Shown: positions 18,226-27,457, counted from the first letter of the stretch. The stretch is 64,000 nucleotides of DNA from JAZKHT01 sp040385245 (GCA_040385245.1 JAZKHT010000008.1:410176-474175), one strand, 5' to 3'. Program-made: numbers and translations. The notes: generated by a model not told the origin, from the sequence alone.

Positions 18226-18236
18226 CGCCGCCCCCC

Positions 18237-18255
18237 GAATTTTCTGCGAAAAGTC
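18237..18255 (+). repeat. 3'-end stem-loop repeat, cinA side
   Basis: GAATTTTCTGCGAAAAGTC is an imperfect copy of GATTTTTCTGCGAAAAATC in the sense of cinA, 11 nt past its stop. It faces the ratA copy across about 20 nt between two convergent genes. Confidence 0.55.
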
Positions 18256-18275
18256 ACGACCCGTCCCCGGACACC

Positions 18276-18294
18276 GATTTTTCGCAGAAAAATC
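18276..18294 (-). repeat. 3'-end stem-loop repeat, ratA side
   Basis: Perfect 7-bp stem with loop CTGCG in minus-strand sense (GATTTTTCTGCGAAAAATC), 8 nt past the ratA stop. Probable terminator or 3'-end element. Confidence 0.6.
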
Positions 18295-18302
18295 GTGCCG
18301 CG

Positions 18303-18755
18303 CTAAACCCTTGGCGCGTGCAATTCCGCCGCGCGCCGTTCGAACGCGCGCACCACGCGCTGCATCGCGTCGTTGAAGACAACGCCGATGATCCCCTGCA
18401 GGATGGCGTTGCGAAATTCGAAATCCACGAAAAACTCGATCTCGCACCCGCCCGGTGCCTCGCGAAAGGCCCAACTGGATTTCATGTGGCGAAACGGGCC
18501 ATCCAGATATTCCGTGTCGATCTTGCGGGCCTGCGGCCACAGGGTGACGCGGCTGCCGAACCGTTCGCGGAACACCTTGAAGCTGATGACAAGATCGGCC
18601 TCCATCACCTCTCCCCCCGGCACCGGTTTGCGCGACCGGATGCGGGCGGCGGAATTCCACGGCAGGAACTTCGGGTAGGATTCCACATCCGCCACAAGGT
18701 CGTACATCTGCTGCGCGGTATAGGGCAGGCGTTTGGTTTCGTGATGGGTGGGCAT
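18303..18755 (-). CDS. RatA/Coq10 family START-domain protein (ubiquinone-binding)
   Basis: 150-residue polyketide cyclase/START-like protein of the Coq10/RatA family, which binds ubiquinone and supports respiratory electron transfer. Opening MPTHHETKRLPYTAQQMYDLVADVESYPKFLPWN is diagnostic, and the C-terminal helix follows FVDFEFRNAILQGIIG. The start was chosen at ATG 18755; the frame continues upstream across hpt without resemblance to the family. The E. coli RatA toxin annotation should not be transferred. Confidence 0.9.
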   Translation of the reverse strand: MPTHHETKRLPYTAQQMYDLVADVESYPKFLPWNSAARIRSRKPVPGGEVMEADLVISFKVFRERFGSRVTLWPQARKIDTEYLDGPFRHMKSSWAFREAPGGCEIEFFVDFEFRNAILQGIIGVVFNDAMQRVVRAFERRAAELHAPRV

Positions 18756-18821
18756 CGGCAGCCTTTGCGTGACTTGGGTGCAGGTATTGGATAGACCGAT
18801 GGCAAAAATCAAGAGGACCGC

Positions 18822-19361
18822 ATGCCCGACAGACCTTATGTGATCGATCAGATGATCAGTGCCAAGTCCATCGCCGCCCGGGTCGAGGCGCTGGCCCGCG
18901 AAATCACCGCGCATTATGCGGGCACAGACAAGTTGATCGTCGTGGGCCTTTTGCGCGGGTCGTTCGTTTTCATCGCCGACCTTGTGCGTGAGATCGACCT
19001 GCCGGTCGAAGTCGATTTCCTTGAGGCATCGAGTTACGGCGACGCCATGCATTCCAGCCGCGAGGTGCGGATTCTTAAAGACCTGCGGGGCGAGATTGCC
19101 GGCCGTGACGTGCTGGTGGTCGAAGACATTGTGGACACGGGGTTCACCCTGCACCACGTCAAGCACCTGCTTCTCAGCCGCGAACCAAAGCGGCTGGAGG
19201 TTTGCGCCCTGCTCGACAAACCCACCCGGCGCGAGGTGGACATCAAGGCGACATGGACCGGCTTTGAAATCCCCGATGAATTCGTCGTCGGCTATGGCAT
19301 CGACTTTGCACAGCGCAACCGCAACCTGCCCTATATCGGCAAGGTCAGGTTCACCGAATGA
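18822..19361 (+). CDS. hpt: Hypoxanthine phosphoribosyltransferase
   Basis: Purine salvage enzyme, 179 residues, converting hypoxanthine (and guanine) plus PRPP to IMP/GMP. The PRPP loop is VLVVEDIVDTGFTL, the PPi loop LLRGSFVF, and the C-terminal metal/base region DEFVVGYGIDFAQ. ATG 18822 is preceded by AAGAGGA. Its stop overlaps the start of a small membrane protein gene. Confidence 0.95.
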   Translation: MPDRPYVIDQMISAKSIAARVEALAREITAHYAGTDKLIVVGLLRGSFVFIADLVREIDLPVEVDFLEASSYGDAMHSSREVRILKDLRGEIAGRDVLVVEDIVDTGFTLHHVKHLLLSREPKRLEVCALLDKPTRREVDIKATWTGFEIPDEFVVGYGIDFAQRNRNLPYIGKVRFTE

Positions 19362-19528
19362 ACCCGATGTGGTTGGTCAAGATGGCGCGATGGGTGCGCA
19401 ACCCGCCCTCGCCCGATCGGGTCAAGCTGGTGGTGGGCGTGGTCATCGCATGCTTCCTTTTGTTCGGGGTCGAATATTTCGTCGGCTGGCCGGATTGGCT
19501 GACGGTGGACAAGGTCCGCGCGCCGTGA
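19358..19528 (+). CDS. Small single-span membrane protein, 56 aa
   Basis: Starts at ATG 19358, overlapping the hpt stop as ATGA, and ends at TGA 19526-19528. It has a basic N-terminus (KMARWVRNPPSPDRVK) followed by one hydrophobic segment VVGVVIACFLLFGVEYFVGW, then WPDWLTVDKVRAP. Codon usage is GC-rich like the neighbours, and coupling to hpt argues it is translated. Function is not recognised. Confidence 0.6.
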   Translation: MNPMWLVKMARWVRNPPSPDRVKLVVGVVIACFLLFGVEYFVGWPDWLTVDKVRAP

Positions 19529-19590
19529 CGCGCGAAAACGTCATTTGGCGGCGCGGGTGTCGGCCCGTTAGCGTTGATCGGTATTGAACG

Positions 19591-20493
19591 ATGGGGTTTT
19601 TCATGCGGGCAGCGCGGGTTCTGGGCGGATTGGCCGTGATCGGTGTCCTTGGTCTGGGGTCCGCCTGGGCCATCACCGCACCGCGCGTTCTGCCTGACGA
19701 CACCTTTGCCGGATTGACGGGCGATGTGGGCCGGGGTAAGGGGATCTTTACCGCCGCTGGCTGTGCGTCCTGCCACATGGCGCAGGGTGCGACGGGTGAC
19801 GCGCAACGGGTGCTGGTGGGCGGGCAGGCGTTTCCGTCGCCCTTCGGCACGTTCAAGGCCCCCAACATCACGCCCGATCCGGCACAGGGCATAGGCGGAT
19901 GGTCGGTGGGCGATCTTGGCAATGCGCTTTTGCGCGGGGTGTCGCCGCAGGGTGCGCATTATTTCCCTGCCCTTCCCTATGCGTCCTACACCCGGATGGA
20001 GCCGCAGGACGTGGCCGATCTGCATGCCTATCTGGCCACCCTGCCCGCCGACGCCACGCCAAGCCAGCCGCATGACATCGGCTTTCCCTTCAACATCCGC
20101 CGCAGTCTGGGGGTATGGAAGGCGCTGTTCCTGTCGGCCGACTGGGTGGTGACGGGCGATCTGACCGCGCAGGAAACCCGTGGCCGCTATCTGGCCGAGG
20201 CATTGGCCCATTGCGGTGAATGCCACACGCCCCGCAATGCCTTGGGCGGGCTGGACCGGGGCCGCTGGCTGCAAGGTGCGCCGAACCCATCAGGACAGGG
20301 AACGATTCCCGCGATCAGCCCCGACAAGCTGACCTGGTCACAGGATGAGATCGTCGAATACCTGACCAGCGGTTTCACGCCCGAATTCGACAGCGTCGGC
20401 GGTCACATGGCGCATGTCGTGGACAACATGGCCAAGCTGCCCGAGGCGGACCGACAGGCGATTGCCGCCTATCTGAAGCGGGTTGGGAACTGA
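19591..20493 (+). CDS. Dihaem c-type cytochrome
   Basis: Exported 300-residue protein with an N-terminal signal/anchor (VLGGLAVIGVLGLGSAWA) and two CXXCH haem sites: CASCH at about residues 58-62 and CGECH at 208-212. The layout resembles the cytochrome subunits of membrane alcohol/aldehyde or gluconate dehydrogenases, which pass electrons to the respiratory chain. No dehydrogenase gene is adjacent, so the partner is unknown. Met residues after each site (for example GGHMAHVVDNMAKLP) could be axial ligands. Confidence 0.88.
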   Translation: MGFFMRAARVLGGLAVIGVLGLGSAWAITAPRVLPDDTFAGLTGDVGRGKGIFTAAGCASCHMAQGATGDAQRVLVGGQAFPSPFGTFKAPNITPDPAQGIGGWSVGDLGNALLRGVSPQGAHYFPALPYASYTRMEPQDVADLHAYLATLPADATPSQPHDIGFPFNIRRSLGVWKALFLSADWVVTGDLTAQETRGRYLAEALAHCGECHTPRNALGGLDRGRWLQGAPNPSGQGTIPAISPDKLTWSQDEIVEYLTSGFTPEFDSVGGHMAHVVDNMAKLPEADRQAIAAYLKRVGN

Positions 20494-20574
20494 CGCGGCC
20501 CGCCGGACACCCGCCTGATATCACGCATTCCCCCGGGCGTGGCGCAGCGGGATCTTTTGCAATAAGGTCGCGCC

Positions 20575-21525
20575 CTATGCCGACCCCAGCTTTGCCAGCC
20601 GCGCCGCGCGCATCCGGGCGAAATCGTCGCCTGCGTGGTAGGATGACCGTGTCAGCGGTGTCGCGGACACCATAAGGAAGCCTTTGCCAAAGGCGGCCGT
20701 CTCGTATCCCTTGAACTCGTCCGGGGTGACAAAGCGGTTGACGCGGTGGTGTTTCGGGGTGGGTTGCAGATATTGCCCGATGGTCAGGAAATCGACATCC
20801 GCCGCGCGCATGTCGTCCATCACCTGCATCACACCCTGCCGATCCTCGCCCAAGCCCACCATGATGCCGGATTTGGTGAACATCGTCGGGTCCAGTTCCT
20901 TGACCCGCTGCAACAGGCGAAGCGAGGCGAAATACCGCGCGCCGGGGCGCACCTCGGGGTACAGACCCGGCACGGTTTCAAGGTTGTGGTTGAACACGTC
21001 GGGCTTGGCGGCGACCACGGTTTCCAGCGCAGAGGGGGCGCATTTCAGGAAATCGGGTGTCAGAATTTCGATCGTGGCCCCCGGCGCGTGGCGGCGGATG
21101 GCGCGGATGGTCATGGCGAAATGTTCGGCCCCGCCATCTTCCAGATCATCGCGGTCGACGGAGGTGATCACCACATGCGACAGCCCAAGTTCGGCCACGG
21201 CCTGCGCCACCTTGGCCGGCTCGAACGGGTTCAGCGCCTGCGGCTTGCCGGTCGCGACGTTGCAGAAGGTGCAGCCACGGGTGCAAATCTCGCCCATGAT
21301 CATCATGGTGGCGTGGCCCTGGCTCCAGCATTCGCCGACGTTGGGGCATCCCGCCTCTTCGCAGACGGTGACCAGTTTCTTGTCACGCAGGATATCGCGG
21401 GTTTTCTTGTATCCGTCCGAGGTGGGTGCCTTGACCCGGATCCAGTCCGGCTTTTTCAGGCGGTCCGAGTCGGGGCGATGCGCCTTTTCGGGGTGGCGCT
21501 GGTCAGGCAATTTCAGGTCGCGCAA
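20575..21525 (-). CDS. lipA: Lipoyl synthase
   Basis: Radical SAM enzyme that inserts sulfur into octanoyl groups on lipoyl proteins, 316 residues. The auxiliary cluster motif CEEAGCPNVGEC and the radical SAM motif CTRGCTFCN are intact, and the C-terminal RSSYHAGDD supplies the Ser ligand. The start is TTG 21525, preceded by AGGGGA at suitable spacing; no ATG is available nearby. Divergent from aqpZ. Confidence 0.97.
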   Translation of the reverse strand: MRDLKLPDQRHPEKAHRPDSDRLKKPDWIRVKAPTSDGYKKTRDILRDKKLVTVCEEAGCPNVGECWSQGHATMMIMGEICTRGCTFCNVATGKPQALNPFEPAKVAQAVAELGLSHVVITSVDRDDLEDGGAEHFAMTIRAIRRHAPGATIEILTPDFLKCAPSALETVVAAKPDVFNHNLETVPGLYPEVRPGARYFASLRLLQRVKELDPTMFTKSGIMVGLGEDRQGVMQVMDDMRAADVDFLTIGQYLQPTPKHHRVNRFVTPDEFKGYETAAFGKGFLMVSATPLTRSSYHAGDDFARMRAARLAKLGSA

Positions 21526-21674
21526 GGGTAATTCCCCTATGACAGGCTGCTTTGGGTGTCATAGGGTGTTCGCACCTGAATGGCAATGTCGCGCAGGTGC
21601 GGCGGGGCCATCAGGCGGTGTGAACGGGACAAACGGGCGATGACAGCCCACACCCGGTAATGAGTGGAGGGGTT

Positions 21675-22355
21675 ATGTCTAAGAAGTTGACTGCCGAGGT
21701 GCTGGGCACCTTGATTCTGGTGCTGTTTGGATGTGGATCAGCTGTGCTGATGGGCGCGCAGATCGGGATGACGGGCATATCGCTGGCCTTTGGTCTGGCC
21801 ATCGTCGCTGCGGCCTATGGATTGGGTGCGATATCCGGCGCGCATCTGAACCCGGCCGTGTCCTTGGGGATGGTGGCCGCAGGGCGCATGACAGTGGGCG
21901 ATTTCGTGGCCTATGCCGCCGCACAGATCGTCGGGGCCAGCTTGGGTGCGGGCATCCTGTATCTGATCGCCTCGGGCAAGGCCGACTATTCGGTTGCCAC
22001 CAACGGTCTGGGGCAGAACGGCTATGGCGCGGGCTATCTGGGCGAATATTCGGTCACGGCGGCGCTGATCTTTGAATTCGTGATGACCTTCATTTTCGTG
22101 ACAGTCATCCTTGGGGCGACCGGCGCGGGATCGGCGGCAGGATTTGCGGGCCTTGCCATCGGGCTGACTTTGGCGGCCATCCACCTTGTCGGAATAAACG
22201 TGACGGGGGTGTCGGTGAACCCGGCCCGGTCGTTCGGTCCGGCGCTGTTTGTCGGTGGCACCGCATTGGCGCAATTGTGGGTCTTCATCCTTGCCCCGCT
22301 TGCGGGCGGTGCCCTTGCCGGGGCGGTTTACAAGGCCGGGTTCACCCGCGCCTGA
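21675..22355 (+). CDS. aqpZ: Aquaporin Z-type water channel
   Basis: MIP-family channel of 226 residues with six membrane spans and two half-helices. Both NPA boxes are intact: GAHLNPAVS and GVSVNPARS. The selectivity-filter Arg follows the second NPA, as in water-selective aquaporins. ATG 21675 has GGAGGGG upstream; an in-frame ATG at 21660 is a poorer choice. A strong terminator follows. Confidence 0.94.
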   Translation: MSKKLTAEVLGTLILVLFGCGSAVLMGAQIGMTGISLAFGLAIVAAAYGLGAISGAHLNPAVSLGMVAAGRMTVGDFVAYAAAQIVGASLGAGILYLIASGKADYSVATNGLGQNGYGAGYLGEYSVTAALIFEFVMTFIFVTVILGATGAGSAAGFAGLAIGLTLAAIHLVGINVTGVSVNPARSFGPALFVGGTALAQLWVFILAPLAGGALAGAVYKAGFTRA

Positions 22356-22363
22356 TCCAAAGC

Positions 22364-22390
22364 ACGGCGCCCCGGTGATGGGGGCGCCGT
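22364..22390. terminator. Bidirectional terminator between aqpZ and the DUF6456 gene
   Basis: ACGGCGCCCC / GGGGCGCCGT form a perfect 10-bp stem with a 7-nt loop. It lies between convergent genes, 8 nt after the aqpZ stop. Flanking U-tracts are poor. Confidence 0.65.
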
Positions 22391-22394
22391 ATCC

Positions 22395-23498
22395 CTATCC
22401 GATCAACGGGCCAGAGCGGCCATAGCTTTCGTCGTAATGTCGCCGCAGGCGTTGCAGGGCGATGCGCAGCACGATCTTGCCCGACCGTGCCGCCCACCCC
22501 ATCCGGCGCTCTGCCGTTTCCACCCCTTCCAGAAAGCAGCAGCAGCGCAGCACCACATCCCCCAACCCCGGCCCCAGATCGCGCAAGGCCGTTGCCACCC
22601 GGTCGCGCGCGGCCCCCGGCCCTTCGGCCCGCCCGGTGTCGCTGGCAAACCCGCCCCGGTCCGCGCCGGTCAGGAACCTGTCCCAGTTCTGCGTCACACG
22701 CGGGCCCATCTGTGCCAGTTCGAAATCTTCGCGCAGGCGTTCGGCAGCGTGAACCAGATCCGCCTCAAGAAACGGTTGTCCCGCCTTGTCACGCTTGCGC
22801 CCCAGCACGGCGACCGGGCTTTCGACGGCGTTGTAGCGCAGACGGCGCGGGCCATCGCCGCTGTCGAAACAGCGCGTCGTCACATCGCGGTGCTGATCGG
22901 CAAAGGGCGTCGCCGCCTCTGCCATGCCGTGATCCTCGCGTGCGGCAAAGCGTTTCAGTGCGGCACGGCCTGCGGTCGTGATGTCATAGGTCGCGACCCG
23001 CCCCGGTTTGCGGCAGGCAATCCAGTCCTTCAGCGCAAAGGCCTGCGCGACGGCACGGTCCACCACCGCCACCCGTGCGGTGCGTCCATCGGCGAATTCG
23101 CGCAGCACGGCCGCCTTTTCCATGTCGGGGGCGATGGCGAGCACCGCCCCCGGTTCGGCCAGACGGCGCAGGATGCGCCGCGCCTCTTGCGCGATCACGG
23201 TGTCGTCGAGGGTCATTGCATTGCGGCGGATCGGGGCTGACATCGGGGCATCCTTTCGTTTGGGCAACCGCTCTGCCCCCGGTCCGTGTGACAGTGCCAA
23301 AAGCGCCTCGTCGACCAGGGGGTCGTCACGGCGGTTTTCATAGCGGCGCACCTGTCGCATCACGGTCGAGGCATGGCAGCCGTGCCGCCGGGCCAGCGCG
23401 CGCAGCGACAGCCCCTCTGACGTGTGGTCAAGATACAGCCGCACGGCCTCTGGCTGCCAGGTGGGACGGCCGGGGTCAGCGGCAATCGTTCGTTTCAT
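22395..23498 (-). CDS. DUF6456-type HTH protein of Rhodobacterales
   Basis: 367-residue protein of unknown function. The N-terminus holds a Hin/MerR-like helix-turn-helix (LSLRALARRHGCHASTVMRQVRRYENRR). The C-terminal domain (about residues 225-360) contains ESPVAVLGRKRD, LEADLVHAAERLREDFELAQMG and GLGDVVLRCCCFLEGVE, the pattern I associate with the DUF6456 family. Start ATG 23498 gives MKRTIAADPGRPTWQP. It is divergent from the DUF6477-like gene, an arrangement that suggests a shared role. Likely a DNA-binding regulator; the target is unknown. Confidence 0.7.
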   Translation of the reverse strand: MKRTIAADPGRPTWQPEAVRLYLDHTSEGLSLRALARRHGCHASTVMRQVRRYENRRDDPLVDEALLALSHGPGAERLPKRKDAPMSAPIRRNAMTLDDTVIAQEARRILRRLAEPGAVLAIAPDMEKAAVLREFADGRTARVAVVDRAVAQAFALKDWIACRKPGRVATYDITTAGRAALKRFAAREDHGMAEAATPFADQHRDVTTRCFDSGDGPRRLRYNAVESPVAVLGRKRDKAGQPFLEADLVHAAERLREDFELAQMGPRVTQNWDRFLTGADRGGFASDTGRAEGPGAARDRVATALRDLGPGLGDVVLRCCCFLEGVETAERRMGWAARSGKIVLRIALQRLRRHYDESYGRSGPLIG

Positions 23499-23710
23499 GT
23501 GTCTGTCCGCCGCATCTGCCCGCGTCCCTTTCCCTTTCGCGCATCTCAACCAGAGCGTGTTTTGGTTACCTGATCGTTAACAACAGGCGGCTTGCCCATA
23601 ATTGTTTCCAAAAGCTAAACATTTACGGCGACAGAGTGCGCAGAATGTGGCGAACGCGCAACGCATGGTTGTGCCGCGTTAGCCTGCCCCGTCACAAAAC
23701 GGAGGCTGCC

Positions 23711-23992
23711 ATGACCGATATCCGCACCCGAACCGATGCCCTGCGCCGCCCACGCCTGTTGATCCGTGCCGCGCGGTTCGGGCTGTCCGACTACTCCCGC
23801 GACCGCGACCTGCGCCGCCTGATCCACGCTATTCCCCCGACCGAACAGGCCCTTCCCCGGTTGATGGTCGAGGAAGAACATCTGGAGGATACCCGCCGCG
23901 CCGGGGATGCCGCCTATTCCGTCACCCGCCACATCGAGGTGCTGATCGCCCTGATGGCGGAACTGCGCCTGCTGCCGCGCGCCACCGAATGA
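23711..23992 (+). CDS. DUF6477-like small protein
   Basis: 93-residue protein MTDIRTRTDALRRPRLLIRA... rich in Arg/Leu, with a helical C-terminus (SVTRHIEVLIALMAELRLLPR). It resembles the DUF6477 family of Rhodobacterales. ATG 23711 is preceded by GGAGG at good spacing. Function unknown. Divergent from the DUF6456 gene and followed by a strong hairpin terminator. Confidence 0.7.
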   Translation: MTDIRTRTDALRRPRLLIRAARFGLSDYSRDRDLRRLIHAIPPTEQALPRLMVEEEHLEDTRRAGDAAYSVTRHIEVLIALMAELRLLPRATE

Positions 23993-23998
23993 CGAAAA

Positions 23999-24023
23999 GG
24001 CCCGCGCCGGGGGGGCGCGGGCC
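23999..24023. terminator. Bidirectional intrinsic terminator
   Basis: GGCCCGCGCC / GGCGCGGGCC 10-bp perfect stem with loop GGGGG. It is followed by TGTTTTG on the plus strand and by TTTTCG on the minus strand, so it can serve both the DUF6477 gene and the convergent mttB-like gene. Confidence 0.8.
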
Positions 24024-24068
24024 TGTTTTGCGGCAATGGTGACAATCGGTCGGGCGCGCCGCGCCGGA

Positions 24069-25643
24069 TCAGATGAACGCGTCGGGCATGCTGGCCTTTT
24101 TGCGCGCGACATAGTCATCCAGCGCCTCGCGCACGCCTTCGTCCAAGGCGGGCTGCTGATAATCGCCCAACTGCTTTTTCACCCGCTCTGCCGCCAGCGT
24201 TTCGGTGTCGCGCGCGCCTTCTTCGGCCCATGTCTCGAACGGTTTGTAATCCAGCAGGTCCGACCGCCAGAAGGCCGACTTGAAATTGGCCTGCGTGTGT
24301 TCGCACCCAAGGTAATGCCCGCCAGGACCAACCTCGCGGATGGCATTCATGCCCTGGCCGTTTTCATCCATGATGATGCCTTGGGCCAGATGGTGCAGGG
24401 TGCCAAGCTGGTCGGCATCCATCACGAACTTTTCATAGGATGACACCAGCCCCCCCTCCAGCCAGCCACAGGCGTGCAGCATGAAGTTGACACCCGCCAG
24501 CAGCGCCATGTTCAGGCTGTTGGCGGTTTCATAGGCGGCCTGCGCGTCGGGCAGTTTCGATCCGCAGAACGCGCCGCCGCTGCGATAGGGCAGGCCCATG
24601 CGCCGGGCCAGTTGCCCCGCGCCATAGGTGATGTGGGCCGCTTCGGGCGTGCCAAAGGTGGGCGCGCCGCTGTTCATGTCGATCGACGTCACGAACGCAC
24701 CAAAGATCACCGGCGCACCGGGGCGGATCAACTGGCTGTAGGCGACACCGGCCAGCACCTCGGCCAGCACCTGCGTCAGGGTTCCCGCCACCGTCACCGG
24801 GGCCATGGCGCCGCCGACGATGAAGGGGCTGATGATGCAGGCCTGATTTGCGCGAGCATAAACCTCCAGCGCGCCCATCATGATCGAATCGAATGTCAGC
24901 GGGCTGTTGATGTTGATCAGACTGGTCATCACCGTGTTCTGGTCAACAAAGGCGTCGCCGAACAGGATCTTGGACATCGCCACCGAATCCTCGGCCCGGA
25001 CGGGTTCGGTCACCGATCCCATATAGGGCTTGTCCGACAGCGTCATATGGGCGTGCAGCATATCAAGGTGGCGCTTGTTCACCGGCACATCGGTCGGCTC
25101 GCACACCGTGCCGCCCGAATGGTGCAGCCATTTCGACATATAGCCCAGCTTCACGAAGTTCTGGAAATCGTGGATCGTCGCATAGCGCCGCCCGCCGGCC
25201 TGATCGCGCACGAAGGGCGGGCCATAGACCGGGGCCAACACCAGATTGCGGCCGCCGACATCGACGTTGCGCGCCGGATTGCGGGCGTATTGGGTAAAGC
25301 TGCCGGGTGCTGTCGCGCACAGTTTCCGCGCCAGACCACGGGGAATGCGGACGCGTTCGCCCACCACATCGGCCCCGGCCTCTTTCCACAGGGCCAAAGC
25401 GGCGGGGTTGTCGACAAAGTTCACGCCGACCTCTTCCAGAACGGTATCGGCGTTCCATTCGATGATCTGCAACGCCTCGTCGTTCAGGATCTCGAAGTTC
25501 GGGATGTTGCGGGTGATGAATTTCGCCGTGTCCAGGCTGACGGCTGTGCGTTCTGCGCGACGTGCCGAACCGCCACCGCCCCGCGCCCGCCGACCCGCGC
25601 CTTCGGCTGCTACATCCATCTCGCCCATCGTGAAATTCCCCAT
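24069..25643 (-). CDS. Trimethylamine methyltransferase (MttB) family protein, non-pyrrolysine type
   Basis: 524-residue member of the MttB superfamily, which transfers methyl groups from quaternary or tertiary amines to a corrinoid protein. The frame is uninterrupted, so there is no amber-encoded pyrrolysine, placing it with the MtgB-like branch (glycine betaine, proline betaine, carnitine and similar substrates). Visible family stretches are HHSGGTVCEPTDVPVN, GALEVYARANQACIISPFIVGGAM and QTPATFGTPE-like GAPTFGTPEAAHITYG. No corrinoid protein gene is adjacent, and the first 35 residues are a Gly/Arg-rich extension. Substrate undetermined. Confidence 0.85.
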   Translation of the reverse strand: MGNFTMGEMDVAAEGAGRRARGGGGSARRAERTAVSLDTAKFITRNIPNFEILNDEALQIIEWNADTVLEEVGVNFVDNPAALALWKEAGADVVGERVRIPRGLARKLCATAPGSFTQYARNPARNVDVGGRNLVLAPVYGPPFVRDQAGGRRYATIHDFQNFVKLGYMSKWLHHSGGTVCEPTDVPVNKRHLDMLHAHMTLSDKPYMGSVTEPVRAEDSVAMSKILFGDAFVDQNTVMTSLININSPLTFDSIMMGALEVYARANQACIISPFIVGGAMAPVTVAGTLTQVLAEVLAGVAYSQLIRPGAPVIFGAFVTSIDMNSGAPTFGTPEAAHITYGAGQLARRMGLPYRSGGAFCGSKLPDAQAAYETANSLNMALLAGVNFMLHACGWLEGGLVSSYEKFVMDADQLGTLHHLAQGIIMDENGQGMNAIREVGPGGHYLGCEHTQANFKSAFWRSDLLDYKPFETWAEEGARDTETLAAERVKKQLGDYQQPALDEGVREALDDYVARKKASMPDAFI

Positions 25644-25873
25644 GATCTCGCGGCACCGTTGGCGCCGCAGGTTTTGCCCCCTTATGCCGTGAAGCGCGCG
25701 CCCGACCGGGGGCGAAACCGCCGCTTGATCTCCAAAAGCGACATCGCGACACGGCGGAAACGACTTCGCCCCTTTAACCCCGGCTCAAGTATCTTGGGGG
25801 TGCCGCCCGCTTGCGCGGGCACAGGACGCGCAGCCCCCCTTGAACTCTGCCGCGCTGCAAATTATGCGAACGC

Positions 25874-27433
25874 ATGACCCAATCGCATGACCGCCTTCTG
25901 ATCATCGACTTCGGCTCTCAGGTGACGCAGCTTATCGCGCGTCGGTTGCGAGAGTTGAACGTTTATTGCGAAATCCACCCCTTCAACAAGGTGACGGACG
26001 CCTTTCTGGCAGAGTTTGCGCCAAAGGCCGTGATCTTTTCGGGCGGGCCTGCCTCGGTCTTTGCCGATGGCGCACCGATGCCGCCGAAGACGGTGTTCAA
26101 TCTGGGCGTGCCGATCCTTGGCATCTGCTACGGCCAGCAGGTGATGATGCACCTTCTGGGCGGCAAGGTCGAACGTGGCCATGGCACCGCTGAATTCGGT
26201 CGCGCCTATGTCACGCCCGCCGCCGACCGCCTGCCGATTCTGGACGGCTGGTTCGCCGAAGGGCGCGAGCAGGTCTGGATGAGCCATGGCGACCATGTCT
26301 CAGAAATCGCACCCGGTTTTGCGGTCTACGGCACCTCGCCCAACGCACCCTTTGCCATCACCGCCGACCCTGCCCGCCGCTTTTACGCCGTCCAGTTCCA
26401 CCCCGAGGTGCACCACACCCCCAAGGGCGCGAAACTGTACGAGAATTTCGTGAAACTTGCCGGGTTCAAGGGCGACTGGACCATGGGCGCCTACCGCGAA
26501 GAGGCGATCCGCAAGATCCGCGACACGGTCGGCGATCAAAAGGTGATCTGCGGTCTGTCGGGCGGCGTCGACAGTTCCGTCGCCGCCGTCCTGATCCACG
26601 AAGCGATCGGCGATCAGTTGACTTGCGTGTTTGTGGACCACGGCCTGCTGCGTCTTGGCGAGGCAGAACAGGTCGTGACCATGTTCCGCGACCATTACAA
26701 CATGCCGCTGATCCATGCCGACGAATCCGACCTGTTCCTGAACGCCCTTGACGGCGTCAGCGACCCCGAGGTGAAGCGCAAGACGATTGGCCGTCTGTTC
26801 ATCGACGTGTTCCAGAAACACGCCACCGCCGTCGGCGGGGCCACCTTCCTTGCCCAAGGCACGCTTTATCCCGACGTGATCGAAAGCGTCAGCTTTTCGG
26901 GCGGCCCGTCGGTCACGATCAAGTCGCATCACAATGTCGGCGGTCTGCCCGAAAAGATGGGCATGAAGCTGGTCGAACCCTTGCGCGAATTGTTCAAGGA
27001 CGAGGTCCGCGCCCTGGGGCGCGAGTTGGGGCTGCCTGCGTCATTCATCGGGCGACACCCCTTTCCCGGCCCCGGCCTTGCCATCCGCTGCCCCGGAGAG
27101 ATCACCCGCGAAAAGCTGGAAATCCTGCGTCGCGCCGATGCGGTCTATATCGACCAGATCCGCAAGCACGGGCTGTATGATGACATCTGGCAGGCCTTTG
27201 CCGCCATTCTGCCGATGCGCACTGTGGGCGTGATGGGTGACGGGCGCACCTATGATTTTGCGCTTGCCTTGCGGGCGGTGACGTCTGTCGATGGGATGAC
27301 AGCGGATTACTATCCCTTCACCCATGATTTCCTTGGCGAAACCGCGACGCGGATCATCAACGAAGTGCCGGGCATCAACCGCGTCTTTTATGATTGCACG
27401 TCAAAGCCGCCGGGAACGATCGAGCTGGAATAG
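25874..27433 (+). CDS. guaA: GMP synthase (glutamine-hydrolysing)
   Basis: 519-residue amidotransferase converting XMP to GMP. The class I glutaminase domain has GICYGQQVMMH with nucleophile Cys and FHPEVHHT with the His/Glu pair. The ATP pyrophosphatase domain has GLSGGVDSSVAAVL, and the C-terminal dimerisation domain ends DCTSKPPGTIELE. Gene is divergent from mttB with a 230-nt intergenic region; an MFS gene follows 24 nt downstream. Confidence 0.97.
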   Translation: MTQSHDRLLIIDFGSQVTQLIARRLRELNVYCEIHPFNKVTDAFLAEFAPKAVIFSGGPASVFADGAPMPPKTVFNLGVPILGICYGQQVMMHLLGGKVERGHGTAEFGRAYVTPAADRLPILDGWFAEGREQVWMSHGDHVSEIAPGFAVYGTSPNAPFAITADPARRFYAVQFHPEVHHTPKGAKLYENFVKLAGFKGDWTMGAYREEAIRKIRDTVGDQKVICGLSGGVDSSVAAVLIHEAIGDQLTCVFVDHGLLRLGEAEQVVTMFRDHYNMPLIHADESDLFLNALDGVSDPEVKRKTIGRLFIDVFQKHATAVGGATFLAQGTLYPDVIESVSFSGGPSVTIKSHHNVGGLPEKMGMKLVEPLRELFKDEVRALGRELGLPASFIGRHPFPGPGLAIRCPGEITREKLEILRRADAVYIDQIRKHGLYDDIWQAFAAILPMRTVGVMGDGRTYDFALALRAVTSVDGMTADYYPFTHDFLGETATRIINEVPGINRVFYDCTSKPPGTIELE

Positions 27434-27457
27434 GCCTTACGGGGCGAAGGGGTCCAT

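Noticed and set aside
18303..19166. Long form of ratA reading back into hpt
   Set aside because: Only the part from ATG 18755 is START-like; the upstream part is antisense to hpt.
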